64,000 bases of DNA. It comes from Mycobacterium sp. BK086. Its GTDB lineage: Bacteria > Actinomycetota > Actinomycetes > Mycobacteriales > Mycobacteriaceae. The stretch's first letter is position 1. Each line of letters starts with the position of its first letter. The position numbers were made by a program, and so were the translations under genes. Positions 23,988-32,899 of the stretch are shown piece after piece. Below the pieces are notes generated by a model. It was not told the DNA's origin. It searched no databases and saw nothing but the letters and a program-made list of their open reading frames with translations. The stretch lies in the NCBI GenBank assembly GCA_004362315.1, contig SNWL01000003.1:1240001-1304000 (forward strand). Direction: 5' to 3'.

Positions 23988-25514
23988 GTGGGCGCAGCAC
24001 CGCAACACCAAGAGACGGTGGTGCTGCGCCCGCTCGGCCGAAGCCTCTCCTTACCCCGATCCCGCAAGCCTGCCGGAAGGTCTGCCATGCCTGGCCACCC
24101 ACGAGCTCACCGCTCCAACCGCTCTCTTCCGAACCACTCGGACTCCGATGACATTGCCCTCCGTGCAGCCACGGCGCTTGGCAAAGCGACTGCTGCGCTG
24201 GTATGGGCGTCGGTGTTGTTTCCGATGATCAGCATTCCGGCCATCACAAGCGTCTGGATGGCCGTCACTTGCGGTCCCTTGGTCGGCCTCTTGGCGGCGA
24301 TCTGGTCGGCTCTCGCATTGTTCAGCTGGTTTCTGTTATCCCCCCAAACGTTCCGTCAGTGGGTGACGGTACGTCTGCGGGTCCAGTGGCGCACATGGGG
24401 TATCTATCGAGGCCGATGGGCCACGGTCTGCACGCTGTGTGGCCTGACCGCCGGTCTCGACGGTCACGTCATGGTGCCGATTCTGCGTTCGGTGACGATC
24501 GGTGTCACGAGCGACGTTCTCGAGGTACGCATCCTCACGGGCCAGTCGTTGGCCGACTGGCAATCCCGAGGTGACGCGTTAGCCGAAGCGCTGAGCGCCC
24601 AGCGGGTGACCATTCGCTCGACCCGACCGGGCTCGATCCGCATCACCGCCCATCACGGCGATCCGCTGACGACACCCATCCAACTTCCTCGTCCGGCCAG
24701 GGGCACCACACCGGACCTGTCCCGCCTGTGGGTGGGGCTCACCGAGGCCGGTGAGCGTTGGCGCCTACCGCTACTGGGACAGCACATCTTGGTCGCAGGC
24801 GCGACCGGCTCGGGCAAGGGCTCGGTGCTTTGGTCAATCATTGCCGCCGTCGGCCCCGCCGTGCGGGCGGGCTGCGCACGCCTCGTCGTCGTAGATCCCA
24901 AGGGAGGGATGGAGTTCGGGCGCGGACAAGTGTTGTTCACCTCGCTCGCCCATGACAACGGTGAACAGACACTCGCTGCGCTGCGGGCGGTTGTCGCGGT
25001 GATGCAGAAACGTGCGCAACGGCTGCGGGGGAAGACTCGGCTTCACACTCCGAGTGTCTCCGCACCACTGATTGTATTGATTATCGACGAAATCGCCTCG
25101 CTGACTGCCTATCTCGGGGACCGCAGAACACGCGCCGAGGTTGAGCAGCTGCTGGGGCTGCTGCTGTCCCAGGGCCGCGCAGTCGGTATCTCGGTGGTCG
25201 CCGCGGTACAGGACCCGTCTAAAGATGTTTTGCCCATCCGGCAGCTCTTCTCCATCCGGGTCGGGCTGCGCATGAGTGAAGCCACCCAGACCGCGATGGT
25301 GCTCGGAGCCGCCGCCCGAGAAGCCGGCGCCTTGTGTGATGGAATCTCCACCGGTACTCCCGGTGTCGGTTACGTCTGCACTGACGGCAACGCTGAACCG
25401 TTGCGAGTTCGGGCCTTCCACGTCACCGATTCCGCCATTGATGATCTCGTCGCTCGCTTTGCCCCCACAAGAGCGCATCCTCGGACCGCCGAGACTGAAG
25501 GTCGCCAGTCGTGA
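23988..25514 (+). CDS. FtsK/SpoIIIE-type conjugative DNA transporter (TraB/TraSA-like)
   Basis: A 508-residue motor protein. Two membrane helices lie at about 66-92 and 96-118, followed by a region resembling the FtsK alpha/beta domains and an ATPase domain with Walker A GATGSGKG at 271-278 and Walker B LIVLIIDEI at 361-369. AICEs use one such hexameric ATPase to move double-stranded DNA between mycelia or cells without a relaxase. The GTG start lies 12 bp after the Pra-like gene, and the stop overlaps the rep gene by 4 bp. A C-terminal DNA-reading winged helix is expected in the last 70 residues. Confidence 0.88.
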   Translation: MGAAPQHQETVVLRPLGRSLSLPRSRKPAGRSAMPGHPRAHRSNRSLPNHSDSDDIALRAATALGKATAALVWASVLFPMISIPAITSVWMAVTCGPLVGLLAAIWSALALFSWFLLSPQTFRQWVTVRLRVQWRTWGIYRGRWATVCTLCGLTAGLDGHVMVPILRSVTIGVTSDVLEVRILTGQSLADWQSRGDALAEALSAQRVTIRSTRPGSIRITAHHGDPLTTPIQLPRPARGTTPDLSRLWVGLTEAGERWRLPLLGQHILVAGATGSGKGSVLWSIIAAVGPAVRAGCARLVVVDPKGGMEFGRGQVLFTSLAHDNGEQTLAALRAVVAVMQKRAQRLRGKTRLHTPSVSAPLIVLIIDEIASLTAYLGDRRTRAEVEQLLGLLLSQGRAVGISVVAAVQDPSKDVLPIRQLFSIRVGLRMSEATQTAMVLGAAAREAGALCDGISTGTPGVGYVCTDGNAEPLRVRAFHVTDSAIDDLVARFAPTRAHPRTAETEGRQS

Positions 25515-26992
25515 CCACTGCTGCGCTGGGCATTGCGGTTTCGACACTGCCAGGCCTTCCGGCCGGTACCGACACCATCGGCGTGGTGGCGCAGATGGTG
25601 CGTCGCGCCGCCTCCCGCGACTTCGAGACCTGGTGGAATAAAGCGGAGAATGCTGGGTTCTGTGCGAATCCGATCCGTCTGACAGGAACCGACAGCTTCG
25701 GTCGCGAGCTTCGGGTGTGGACCCGATGCAACAACCGACGCGCTGTCGCCTGCCCGTCCTGCTCTGATCTCTATGCCCGCGATACCTGGCAACTCGTACA
25801 CGCCGGCGTGCACGGTGGCCATCACGATCTGCCGCCCACAGTCGCCGAACACCCTCAGGTGTTCGTCACGCTGACCGCGCCCAGTTTCGGGGCCGTGCAC
25901 ACCACACGCGATGACGGCCAGCGAGGCCAGGCTCGGCGGTGCCACGACCGGGGCCGGAATGCCCACCAACGTTGCCAGCACGGGAGACCCCTGTGGTGCA
26001 GCTCCATCCACCACGAGGGCGATGCTCATGTCGGTCAGCCGCTCTGCGAGGACTGTTACGACTACATGGGGCATGTCCTGTTCGCCTGGCATGCCCCTGA
26101 ACTGTGGCGGCGCTTCACCATCGCCCTGCGCCGGCTGTTGCGTAGACGCTTACGCGCGCTCGGCGAATCCCCCACCGCTGCCCGAATCAATTTCGTGAAG
26201 GTGACCGAGATGCAACGTCGGGCGATCCCGCACTTCCACGCCGTAATCCGCCTCGACGAGCCGCCACAGCCGGGCCAAGCCCCAACACCACCCAAGTCCT
26301 CAATCACAGCCACCGACCTGGCCCTCCTAATCCATCAGGCCGCAAGCGGCGTCGCACTCACTGTCGCCGCCCCAGCACACGGCGCTGAAATCAGTAGCCG
26401 TGTAATACAGTTCGGCACTCAGACGGATGCGCGGCCATTGCGGTCGGACAGTAGTGACTGCGGCGGGGCAACACCTCGCCAGTCGCGTCGGTCGGTCCCG
26501 GCCTACCTGGCCAAGTACGTGACCAAATCCGTCGCCGACTTCGGCGTTGGGGTCCGACGGATGTCACCGCTCGCCGTTCCCGATTTAGACGTCCCCACAC
26601 ATATCCGGGCGATTCTGACCACAATTCTCGATCTAGCCGATCATGGCGCCTACTCGGAGATAGACCGCTGGCTGCACACTCTCGGCTTTCGTGGGCATAT
26701 CACCACCAAATCCCGGCTGTTCTCCACCACGATGAGTGCGCTGCGCGAGCATCGAGCTGAGTGGACTCGGGAGCAACGCCACCGCTCAGACCTCGCGACC
26801 GACGAACATGATCGGGCGCTTCACGGTGCCGAAGAAGAAGTGGAATGGACATTCGATCGAGCCGGGCTGGGCAATCTCGGTGAACGCACTTTGGTCGTGT
26901 CTGCGGCGCACCGAATGATCGAACATCGCCACATCGTCCGTGCGAATCGCTGGACGCACGATCAATCCTCGCCACCAGACTGGTCGACATGA
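25511..26992 (+). CDS. RepSA-like rolling-circle replication initiator
   Basis: A 493-residue protein whose GTG start overlaps the transporter stop (GTGA). All three motifs of HUH rolling-circle initiators are visible: FVTLTAPSFG at 118-127, the metal-binding PHFHAVIRLD with HFH at 241-243, and YLAKYVTKS at 332-340, whose tyrosine makes the nick. Cysteine pairs CPSC (81-84) and CEDC (179-182) could bind zinc. This is the pSAM2 RepSA group, needed for copying the excised circle. The nick site (dso) was not located. Confidence 0.88.
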   Translation: MTTAALGIAVSTLPGLPAGTDTIGVVAQMVRRAASRDFETWWNKAENAGFCANPIRLTGTDSFGRELRVWTRCNNRRAVACPSCSDLYARDTWQLVHAGVHGGHHDLPPTVAEHPQVFVTLTAPSFGAVHTTRDDGQRGQARRCHDRGRNAHQRCQHGRPLWCSSIHHEGDAHVGQPLCEDCYDYMGHVLFAWHAPELWRRFTIALRRLLRRRLRALGESPTAARINFVKVTEMQRRAIPHFHAVIRLDEPPQPGQAPTPPKSSITATDLALLIHQAASGVALTVAAPAHGAEISSRVIQFGTQTDARPLRSDSSDCGGATPRQSRRSVPAYLAKYVTKSVADFGVGVRRMSPLAVPDLDVPTHIRAILTTILDLADHGAYSEIDRWLHTLGFRGHITTKSRLFSTTMSALREHRAEWTREQRHRSDLATDEHDRALHGAEEEVEWTFDRAGLGNLGERTLVVSAAHRMIEHRHIVRANRWTHDQSSPPDWST

Positions 26993-27143
26993 CTACGCCC
27001 GTATTCGATCGCGAGAAGACCGGTCCCGGGACCCTGCGAATAGCTGAAATTGCCTCGCCCGCAGCACAACCCGTATGTGTTACTTCACCCCCACAAGCCG
27101 TACGCCGGCATTCCGAATTACTTCCACACGGAGAGGAAAACGG

Positions 27144-27335
27144 ATGCATACTGAATTCAGTGCTGAGCTGATCACCGTGCAGGCCGCGGCGGATCGTCTC
27201 GCAGTCAGTCGATGGATGGTGTACCGGCTGATCTGGGACGGACGTGTCAGATCGGTACAGATCGGTAGGTGCCGGCGGATCGTGCGGCAGTCTTTCGACG
27301 ACTACCTATCCGGCTTGATTGAAGGAGCCGCGTGA
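27144..27335 (+). CDS. Excisionase (Xis)
   Basis: A 63-residue DNA-binding protein. The frame is open upstream, but ATG 27144 follows GGAGAGGA with good spacing. VQAAADRLAVSRWMVYRLIWDG is a MerR/SoxR-like winged-helix start as in excisionase-family proteins. It overlaps the integrase gene start by one base (TGATG). It is expected to bend the att arms and steer integrase towards excision. Confidence 0.85.
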   Translation: MHTEFSAELITVQAAADRLAVSRWMVYRLIWDGRVRSVQIGRCRRIVRQSFDDYLSGLIEGAA

Positions 27336-28600
27336 TGGCTGCAGGTGGGAAAGCACGTCGCAACGCGAACGGCCAGGGCGGCGTGTACCGACGAGGTGAT
27401 GGGCGCTGGGAGGCGAAAGTCTTCGTCGACACGCCGGACGGACGACGGAAGCGCATCAGCGTCTACGGCGATAGTGAGCGTGCCGCCTTGGACGAACTCG
27501 GCAAGGTTCTCGATCAACAGCGACGCGGCATACCCACTGCAACAACGACGTTGACGGTCGCTGAGTACATGACCTACTGGCTAGAGCACATTGCGGAGCC
27601 TAGCGTTCGGCGCACGACGTATGCGACCTATGAGGGCGACGTGCGCCTGCACATCATCCCGGGAATTGGCAATCGGAAGCTGAAGTCACTGCAGGCCTCG
27701 CATATTCGCGCATGGCTGACCGGATTGCAGACCCGATGCCAATGCTGCGCCCAAGGGAAGGACGCAGCGCGAGGGCGCAAGTCGCAGGCACGGTGCTGCG
27801 CTCTCGTGCCTGCCAAGTGCTGCAACGACGCGTTGTCTGCCAGCTCGATTCGCCACATTCTGCGCGTTTTGCGGGCTGCTCTGCAGGATGCGGTCGACGA
27901 AGAGATGTTAAGCCGCAACGTCGCCCGACTCGTTCAGTTGCGCGTGACCGATGACCGGAAGGTGCGCTCTTTCACGCGGGCTGAGGCGATGCGCTTTCTC
28001 AAGACCGCTGAGACGACGCGACTTTATGCACTGTGGGCAGTCGCGCTGTCGATGGGACTCCGTCGTGGTGAGGCGCTCGGGCTGCAATGGTCCGACGTCG
28101 ATCTAGACGCTGAGCGGATTACAATCAGGCGAGCGTTGCACCGCGTGGACGGCCAGCTGAAGCTTGAGAACGTCAAAACTGAAGGATCCGTCGCAGTTCT
28201 GCCAGTACCTCGGACGCTTGTGCCGATTCTGACTAACCACCGCCGGCGCCAGCTGGAGGAGCGCCTGGCCGCCGGATCAACGTGGCGCGACACGGGACTG
28301 GTTTTCACGACCCCTAAGGGCGGCGCGTTGGAGCCGCGCAACGTCAACCGAATGTTCCACAGCCTGTGCGCGAAGGCGGAGGTGCCGCAACTTCGCGTCC
28401 ACGACCTCCGACACTCGTGCGCCACCCTGCTCTTCACAATGGGAGTTCAGCCGGCGACGGTTCAGAAGATTCTGCGCCACAGCTCAATCACGGTGACGAC
28501 GGGAACCTATGTCGAGGTCATCGAAGCCGTTCAACGGGATGCTTTGGACTCGATGGGCTCACTGTTCGCCTCCAACAGCCTCGGCGACGAAACCGGGTAG
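27335..28600 (+). CDS. Tyrosine recombinase integrase
   Basis: A 421-residue integrase. Counting from ATG 27335 (GAAGGAG lies 7 nt upstream), the catalytic set is R243 (GLRRGEA), K281 (VKTEGS), H356 and R359 (HDLRHS), H382 (LRHSS) and Y392 (TGTYVEV). Residues 1-65 form the arm-binding domain, and 73-190 the core-binding domain, with a cysteine-rich insertion (RCQCCAQGK, RCCAL, KCCN) as seen in actinomycete tRNA-directed integrases. All catalytic residues are present, so it should be active. It recombines the tRNA-Ala core repeats at 8080 and 31516. Unusually, it is about 2.9 kb from the nearer att site. Confidence 0.92.
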   Translation: MAAGGKARRNANGQGGVYRRGDGRWEAKVFVDTPDGRRKRISVYGDSERAALDELGKVLDQQRRGIPTATTTLTVAEYMTYWLEHIAEPSVRRTTYATYEGDVRLHIIPGIGNRKLKSLQASHIRAWLTGLQTRCQCCAQGKDAARGRKSQARCCALVPAKCCNDALSASSIRHILRVLRAALQDAVDEEMLSRNVARLVQLRVTDDRKVRSFTRAEAMRFLKTAETTRLYALWAVALSMGLRRGEALGLQWSDVDLDAERITIRRALHRVDGQLKLENVKTEGSVAVLPVPRTLVPILTNHRRRQLEERLAAGSTWRDTGLVFTTPKGGALEPRNVNRMFHSLCAKAEVPQLRVHDLRHSCATLLFTMGVQPATVQKILRHSSITVTTGTYVEVIEAVQRDALDSMGSLFASNSLGDETG

Positions 28601-28728
28601 CGTTCGCCTGATGGAATTCAGCGGATACGTTCAGCTTCGAGTCCGTACAAGTCGACCGCAACGACGCGCGATCGAGTGCCGCAAGCCGACGATGACGTTG
28701 CCGTTGTCGAAATATCAAAGGTCTCTGG

Positions 28729-29489
28729 TTACGACGGCAACGGCTGAGACGGAAAAAAGCCGAATCGGCCTTCCCCCGCAACGCCTGTGAAAAATACGTC
28801 GGTTGACTCCTTCCGGAGTCCAGATGGTGGATCCATGTTCTCCATGATGATGACCTGCCCACCAACCGACTGCTGAATGTCGTCGTAGAACCGCGCAGCA
28901 ATGCCGATGTCGAGAACCTCACGATCGACGGCTTCGCCAGGCTTCGGTGGGCGATAGGTCACCAATGGTGAATCCAGAACGACAAATCCAGGGTGTGGAA
29001 GATCATTTTCAAAGCAATACTGAGCAAGGCCAATGGTGAAGGCGGAGTGGAGGATTGCGCGAACGCCTTTACCGTGAGCAGAGCGTAATTGATCGCCCGC
29101 TATCAGATCCTGCTCATCCCGGTCATAACGGACCTCATCACCATCAGGGACCTGCCACGCGGAAAGCCTCTCACCGATCGCTTTAGAGAAGCGCCGCACA
29201 GTACTCCCTCCAGCAAGCCAAAACTGCCGCCCTCGACCCCCCTGGTGAGCGTGACGTCTTCACCAGTCGGCGTCCGAATTCCCAATAGGACTGTGCTGTA
29301 GCCCGCGCGCTGCGGAATCTCCCGAAGAGTGGAACCACGAAGCATGAAGTCAATGGCGTCGACAATGAACGACTTCCCTGTGTCAGAGGGACCATGGATG
29401 ACAGTCGTTCGTGGCCCGAAATCAACCGTCGCTGGAGCCTTGCCGGGCCCCACGAAAGTCAGATGCGTCAGGCTAATGCGGTTTGCCAT
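28729..29489 (-). pseudogene. Truncated, frameshifted ABC-3C-type ATPase
   Basis: The N-terminal part, from ATG 29489, reads MANRISLTHLTFVGPG and includes a Walker A motif GPSDTGKS. After about 90 residues the frame ends without the coiled-coil middle expected of SMC-like ATPases. Another frame resumes near 29230 and gives the C-terminal part: GGSTVRRFSKAIGERLSAW, then AHGKG and the Walker B-like HPGFVVLDSPL, ending at 28729. Intact relatives are usually about 600 residues, so roughly 350 appear lost, with a frame change at the joint (about 29205-29240). The start overlaps the middle-component gene by 17 bp, marking one operon. Almost certainly not functional as an ATPase. Confidence 0.7.
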
Positions 29490-30024
29490 TGTTCCCGTCC
29501 GTATCGGGCCAGTGAAATTCTTCGGACCAGGAATCGAATATCGCCTTTGTCTGCCGTCGCAGATTCGCTTCGTCCAGATCGGGAAAACTTCCCAACACCC
29601 ATCCGACACGATCGCGCAAGCGATGTGAGTACGACGAGCCCAAGACTCCCACGAAGTGCAGGGCGCCGTCGCCGGCAAGAAACCGCACCCCGTTCATTCC
29701 AACCGCAATCTCGGCGAGATGCAGCCTCAGCAGAAGACCAATTCCTGCCTCGATAGATTCACGCTTGGCCGCAATCTCGCCTGCACGGATCGGCAGAGCC
29801 GGATGCAGACTTTCAGGGCCACCGACGTCCCTGCTGTGGAGCACGAAGTGATCAAGCAGGACAAGCTGATTCAGGTCGAGTTCAGCTGGGAAGGCCTGGG
29901 TCAAGATCATCAACACGCGGATGCCGACCTCCAAAGGGCCGTTCAGCGGCGATTCATTGATGCTTTGCGGCCTCCGACGGTCGCCCGCTGGACCGTTCGG
30001 TGCCCGATTGTCGTAGTCATTCAT
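29473..30024 (-). CDS. ABC-three-component system middle component (MC2-like)
   Basis: A 183-residue protein from ATG 30024, overlapping the stop of the upstream gene by 8 bp. After a polar N-terminus it reads SPLNGPLEVGIRVLMIL, then LNQLVLLDHFVLHS, GGPESLHPALPIRAGEI and a helical C-terminal half. This pattern (Asn-Gly/Ser-Pro-Leu-Glu start, hydrophobic LDH segment, SLHPALP) matches the middle component type 2 of the ABC-three-component conflict systems described by the Aravind group. It has no catalytic residues and probably bridges the ATPase and the effector protein. Confidence 0.7.
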   Translation of the reverse strand: MNDYDNRAPNGPAGDRRRPQSINESPLNGPLEVGIRVLMILTQAFPAELDLNQLVLLDHFVLHSRDVGGPESLHPALPIRAGEIAAKRESIEAGIGLLLRLHLAEIAVGMNGVRFLAGDGALHFVGVLGSSYSHRLRDRVGWVLGSFPDLDEANLRRQTKAIFDSWSEEFHWPDTDGNNGKPH

Positions 30025-31138
30025 TGCGCGACATCCATTGAATCCGATCGACGTTCGCCAGCTGGTGGCACATGCCCTGTCGATCATCGATCTCGACCAC
30101 CGAAATCAGACGATGCCGACTCAGATCCAGCTGTCCAACTAGCGAAAGCACACTCGTCAAACGTCTCAGGCCCGTGGCGTGGTGGTCCTCGACTACATCG
30201 ATAACACCCGAATGAATGTCATCCTGCAATCGCTCAAAAGTCCCCGGCGGCACTGAATCCCGCGCGTACACTCGTAGCGCCTCCGCCTTGTAGAAGTTCT
30301 CGCGGTGGCGGCGAAAGCGTTCGCCCACTCTGGGATTTGATGCCACTGATTCGGGTTGGAGGCTTTCCTCGGGGTGTGCTTCGGCGTAAACATCAACCAG
30401 TTGTTGTACGTATCTCCGTTCGTGTGTCGCCAAGTCACCGGGAGCTGGCACATGAGCGGGTCGCGGCTGAAGCGCTGTGGCGAATCGGTCGCTGTACCAA
30501 CAAGTTGTCTTATGCAGTTCAAGCACATCAGTCAGCTCGACGGATCGGAACATCGAGAAATCCGTGACCGACGCCAGTTCCTGAACCGAAGAGACGAGGT
30601 CCGACTCAAGGCCCCTCGCGAGGGTGCTGTCGTCGTCGGCCAAGTGGTCGAGGAACTTTTTCCTCAACTTCTGCGGGCTGCTGAGCATCCGACCGCAGTT
30701 TGTACTGCAACCGCGGGGAGCCAAGATCTGGTAGCTGTCCGGCAGAACGCACTCTCCGACAACAGTTGCCACGAAGATCTTCAGAATCTCGGGAAGTATG
30801 TCTCCTAGGGCGAGAGGTTCTGCATAGTGCTTGCACTGGAAACAGTCCCAAGCACCTTCTAGGCCGTTTGCAGTCTTGAACGCCGCAATGTCCGCGCCCC
30901 TGTCACCGGCTCCACCGAACCGCTTGACCTGAACGTAGCCGGATCTCAGGGCATGCACCCATTCAAGGATGAATAGTTCCCATTGGACGTCGTCGTACAG
31001 GGAAATGCGTGCCATGGGCGATATTGGTGGCCCGGACAGCGCGACACCAGTCTCTCCATGTAGGGGTTCTGGTATGTCGCGAAGACCACTAGAGGGACCC
31101 CCAGGAGCCTGGCTATCTCCGCTCTGAGCTGCGTTCAA
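30017..31138 (-). CDS. ABC-3C effector: restriction-endonuclease-like N-terminus plus CTD
   Basis: A 373-residue protein. The start is a TTG at 31138 preceded by GGGAGG; an ATG at 31015 directly before the first conserved segment is the main alternative. SLYDDVQWELFILEW begins a domain with GGAGDRGADIAAF and later CFQCKHY, fitting a PD-(D/E)xK nuclease fold (Asp in GAD, then QxK). The C-terminal 200 residues are helical and match the ABC-3C C-terminal domain type. First gene of the three-gene operon. Expected role: nuclease triggered by the ATPase during phage or plasmid attack. With the ATPase broken, the effector may be silent or uncontrolled. Confidence 0.7.
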   Translation of the reverse strand: MNAAQSGDSQAPGGPSSGLRDIPEPLHGETGVALSGPPISPMARISLYDDVQWELFILEWVHALRSGYVQVKRFGGAGDRGADIAAFKTANGLEGAWDCFQCKHYAEPLALGDILPEILKIFVATVVGECVLPDSYQILAPRGCSTNCGRMLSSPQKLRKKFLDHLADDDSTLARGLESDLVSSVQELASVTDFSMFRSVELTDVLELHKTTCWYSDRFATALQPRPAHVPAPGDLATHERRYVQQLVDVYAEAHPEESLQPESVASNPRVGERFRRHRENFYKAEALRVYARDSVPPGTFERLQDDIHSGVIDVVEDHHATGLRRLTSVLSLVGQLDLSRHRLISVVEIDDRQGMCHQLANVDRIQWMSRNE

Positions 31139-31512
31139 CCGACTCTTGCCTCCCGGCGGTCAGGATACGACAAGTCGTAGGATCGCCAGCCGAGACACGA
31201 CATGCCCCGGCCGGGAGGCTCACGGTTCGCGAGCAGGCATCATGCTGCAGCGTGACGGAAATTCGACGATCGGAGCGGGGACGCTGACCGCCGCTGGTTG
31301 GTTGGGACCAATGGCATGGCCATCACCCCGCCACACCGCAGGGGCCGTCACGCCGCAGGGGCGGACTGTGTTGACCGACAGCGCCGTGGCGGCCATCCGG
31401 GAGCTGATGAGAAGGGGGCGATGCGCTCCTGCTCACGGCTGAGATGAACCGAACTGTCGTCAGAACTGTCGTCAAACGACCTTCTGAGCACTCAATCGAG
31501 TGCTGTTTTGCC
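31139..31512. other. Region between ABC-3C genes and attR
   Basis: No well-supported gene. A plus-strand frame at 31146-31442 (98 residues) contains a helical end, TVLTDSAVAAIRELMRRG, but no ribosome site and no known family. The region holds the promoter side of the ABC-3C operon and the right-end arm repeats. Confidence 0.4.
31453..31474 (+). repeat. Integrase arm-type repeats, right end
   Basis: Two direct copies of ACTGTCGTCA at 31453-31462 and 31465-31474, with the same 12-bp step and orientation as the three copies near the left core. They lie 41 bp inside the right core. Confidence 0.7.
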
Positions 31513-31588
31513 TGGTGGAGCTAAGGGGATTCGAACCCCTGACCCCCACACTGCCAGTGTGGTGCGCTACCAGCTGCGCCATAGCCCC
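31513..31588 (-). tRNA. tRNA-Ala (anticodon GGC)
   Basis: Reading the minus strand from 31588: acceptor GGGGCTA, D-arm GCGC/GCGC, anticodon stem CCACA/TGTGG with loop CTGGCAG (anticodon GGC), T-arm AGGGG/CCCCT with loop TTCGAAT, and acceptor 3' side TAGCTCC. The discriminator is A at 31516, and the CCA end is encoded (31513-31515). G3 pairs with T70, the hallmark of alanine tRNAs. The 3' 42 bases are duplicated at 8080-8121, showing that the element integrated here and kept the gene whole. Confidence 0.95.
31516..31557. repeat. Right attachment site core (attR) within tRNA-Ala
   Basis: The 3' part of the intact tRNA gene, matching attL at 41 of 42 bases. Sequence to the right (31558-31588) is the chromosomal 5' half of the tRNA. 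Confidence 0.9.
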
Positions 31589-31602
31589 AGGTGTGCCCAC
31601 CG

Positions 31603-31631
31603 AAGTTACACCACCGGCACGTGCGCTTCAA
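31603..31631 (-). promoter_or_regulatory. tRNA-Ala promoter
   Basis: On the minus strand, TTGAAG (31631-31626) and TAACTT (31608-31603) are separated by exactly 17 bp, and the -10 box ends 14 nt before the mature tRNA. This is a good vegetative (SigA-type) promoter and it lies outside the element. Confidence 0.65.
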
Positions 31632-31640
31632 AATCGCTGG

Positions 31641-32899
31641 TCAGGGCAGCTCGCCAGCGGCCTCCGGACCTAGCGGACGCGGCGGGGTGTGCTCCAACGG
31701 CGGGGCATCCCGCGTTTCGGGTGCCAGCAGCCATCCGACCGAGGCCAGGACGAGGATCGCGCCGCTGATCGCGAACGCCGACTCGAACGAGAAGTGCTGG
31801 GCGATCTCCCCCACCCCGAGAGACCCCACGATCGACCCCAGGTCGGACATCATCTGGAACGTCGCCACCGCCGTCCCGCCGCGCGCCTTGCCGATGATGT
31901 CGGCCACCGCGGCCTGCTGGGGCGAGGTGAACACCCCGGTGCCGGCGCCTGCGATGAACGCACCGACGAGAAAGATCGGCAGTGACGTCGCCGCTCCGAC
32001 CACCGCCGTCGTCAGCCCGGACGCCGCCAGCCCCGCGATCAGCAGCGGGCGGCGGCCGGTCCGGTCGCTCAGCCGCCCTGACGGGATCACCGCCGCGACG
32101 TTGCCGGCTGCGAATGTCGCCAGTGCGGCTCCCGCAACCCCGGGTCCGCGATGCAACGCCTCAGTGATGAACAACGGCACCAGCGCGACCCGCAAGCCGA
32201 ACGCCGACCATCCGGTGGCGAAGTTGGACAACAGCGCCGCCCGGTAGGCCCGGTGTTTCAGCGCCACCCGCAATGTCACCGTGAGCTCGTCGGCCGGGGC
32301 GGGTGCGGCCAGGTGCGAATGCCGCAGGCTGATGAACACCACCGCCGCGGCGATCAGTAGCGCCAGCCCGTAGATAAGGAACGGCGCGGCCAGGCCCAGC
32401 CCGGCGGTCAGGCTGCCCATCAGCGGGCCGGCCACCGAGCCGACCAGAAACGCGCTGGAGAACATGCCCGCCACGCGGCCACGGGCATCGTTGGGACTGA
32501 TCCGGATCATCAGCCCCAGTGCGGAGACGAAGAACATCGTCGAGCCGATCCCGCCCAGCGCCCGGAACACCAGTAGTTGCCAGTAGGTGTGGGCGAACGC
32601 GCAGGCTCCGGTCGACAGCGCCACGATCAGCAGGCCGCTGACGTAGATGCGGCGCTCCCCCAGCCGCTGCACCAGCATGCCGGAGGCCGGGGCGAAGACC
32701 AGCCGCATCACCGCGAAGGCGGTGATCACGAACGTCGCGGCGCTGATGCTCACCCCGAAATTGCGGGCGAACTGCGGAAGCACCGGCGCAACCACGCCGT
32801 AGCCGAGGGCAATGACCGCGTTGGCGGCGATCAGCACCCAGACTTCGCGCGGAAGCTTGGCTTCGGCTTCCGAGGGACAGTCGCCCTCCGCAACAGAAC

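Larger units (their letters stand above)
8080..31557. mobile_element. AICE (pSAM2-type integrative and conjugative element) in tRNA-Ala
   Basis: About 23.5 kb bounded by 42-bp direct repeats derived from tRNA-Ala(GGC). It contains the gene set that defines actinomycete integrative and conjugative elements: tyrosine integrase, excisionase, RepSA-like rolling-circle initiator, single FtsK/TraB-type DNA transporter, a Pra-like protein, a Nudix protein and an XRE regulator, in the order expected for pSAM2 relatives (tra - rep - xis - int). Such elements excise, replicate as circles and move double-stranded DNA with one motor protein; no relaxase or type IV secretion genes are present. Cargo lies at 8544-21413 (lipid-related genes) and 28729-31138 (ABC-3C-like system). 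All core genes look intact, so mobility is plausible. Confidence 0.88.

Noticed and set aside
23420..24088. A 222-codon minus-strand frame across the Pra-like gene
   Set aside because: Opposite a better-supported gene and across the phased repeats; Arg/Pro-rich shadow.
31146..31442. A 98-residue plus-strand frame near attR
   Set aside because: No ribosome site, no known domain, and biased composition; kept only as a note in the region entry.
8080..31557. Element as a prophage
   Set aside because: No capsid, terminase, portal, tail or lysis genes; the tra and rep genes fit an AICE instead.
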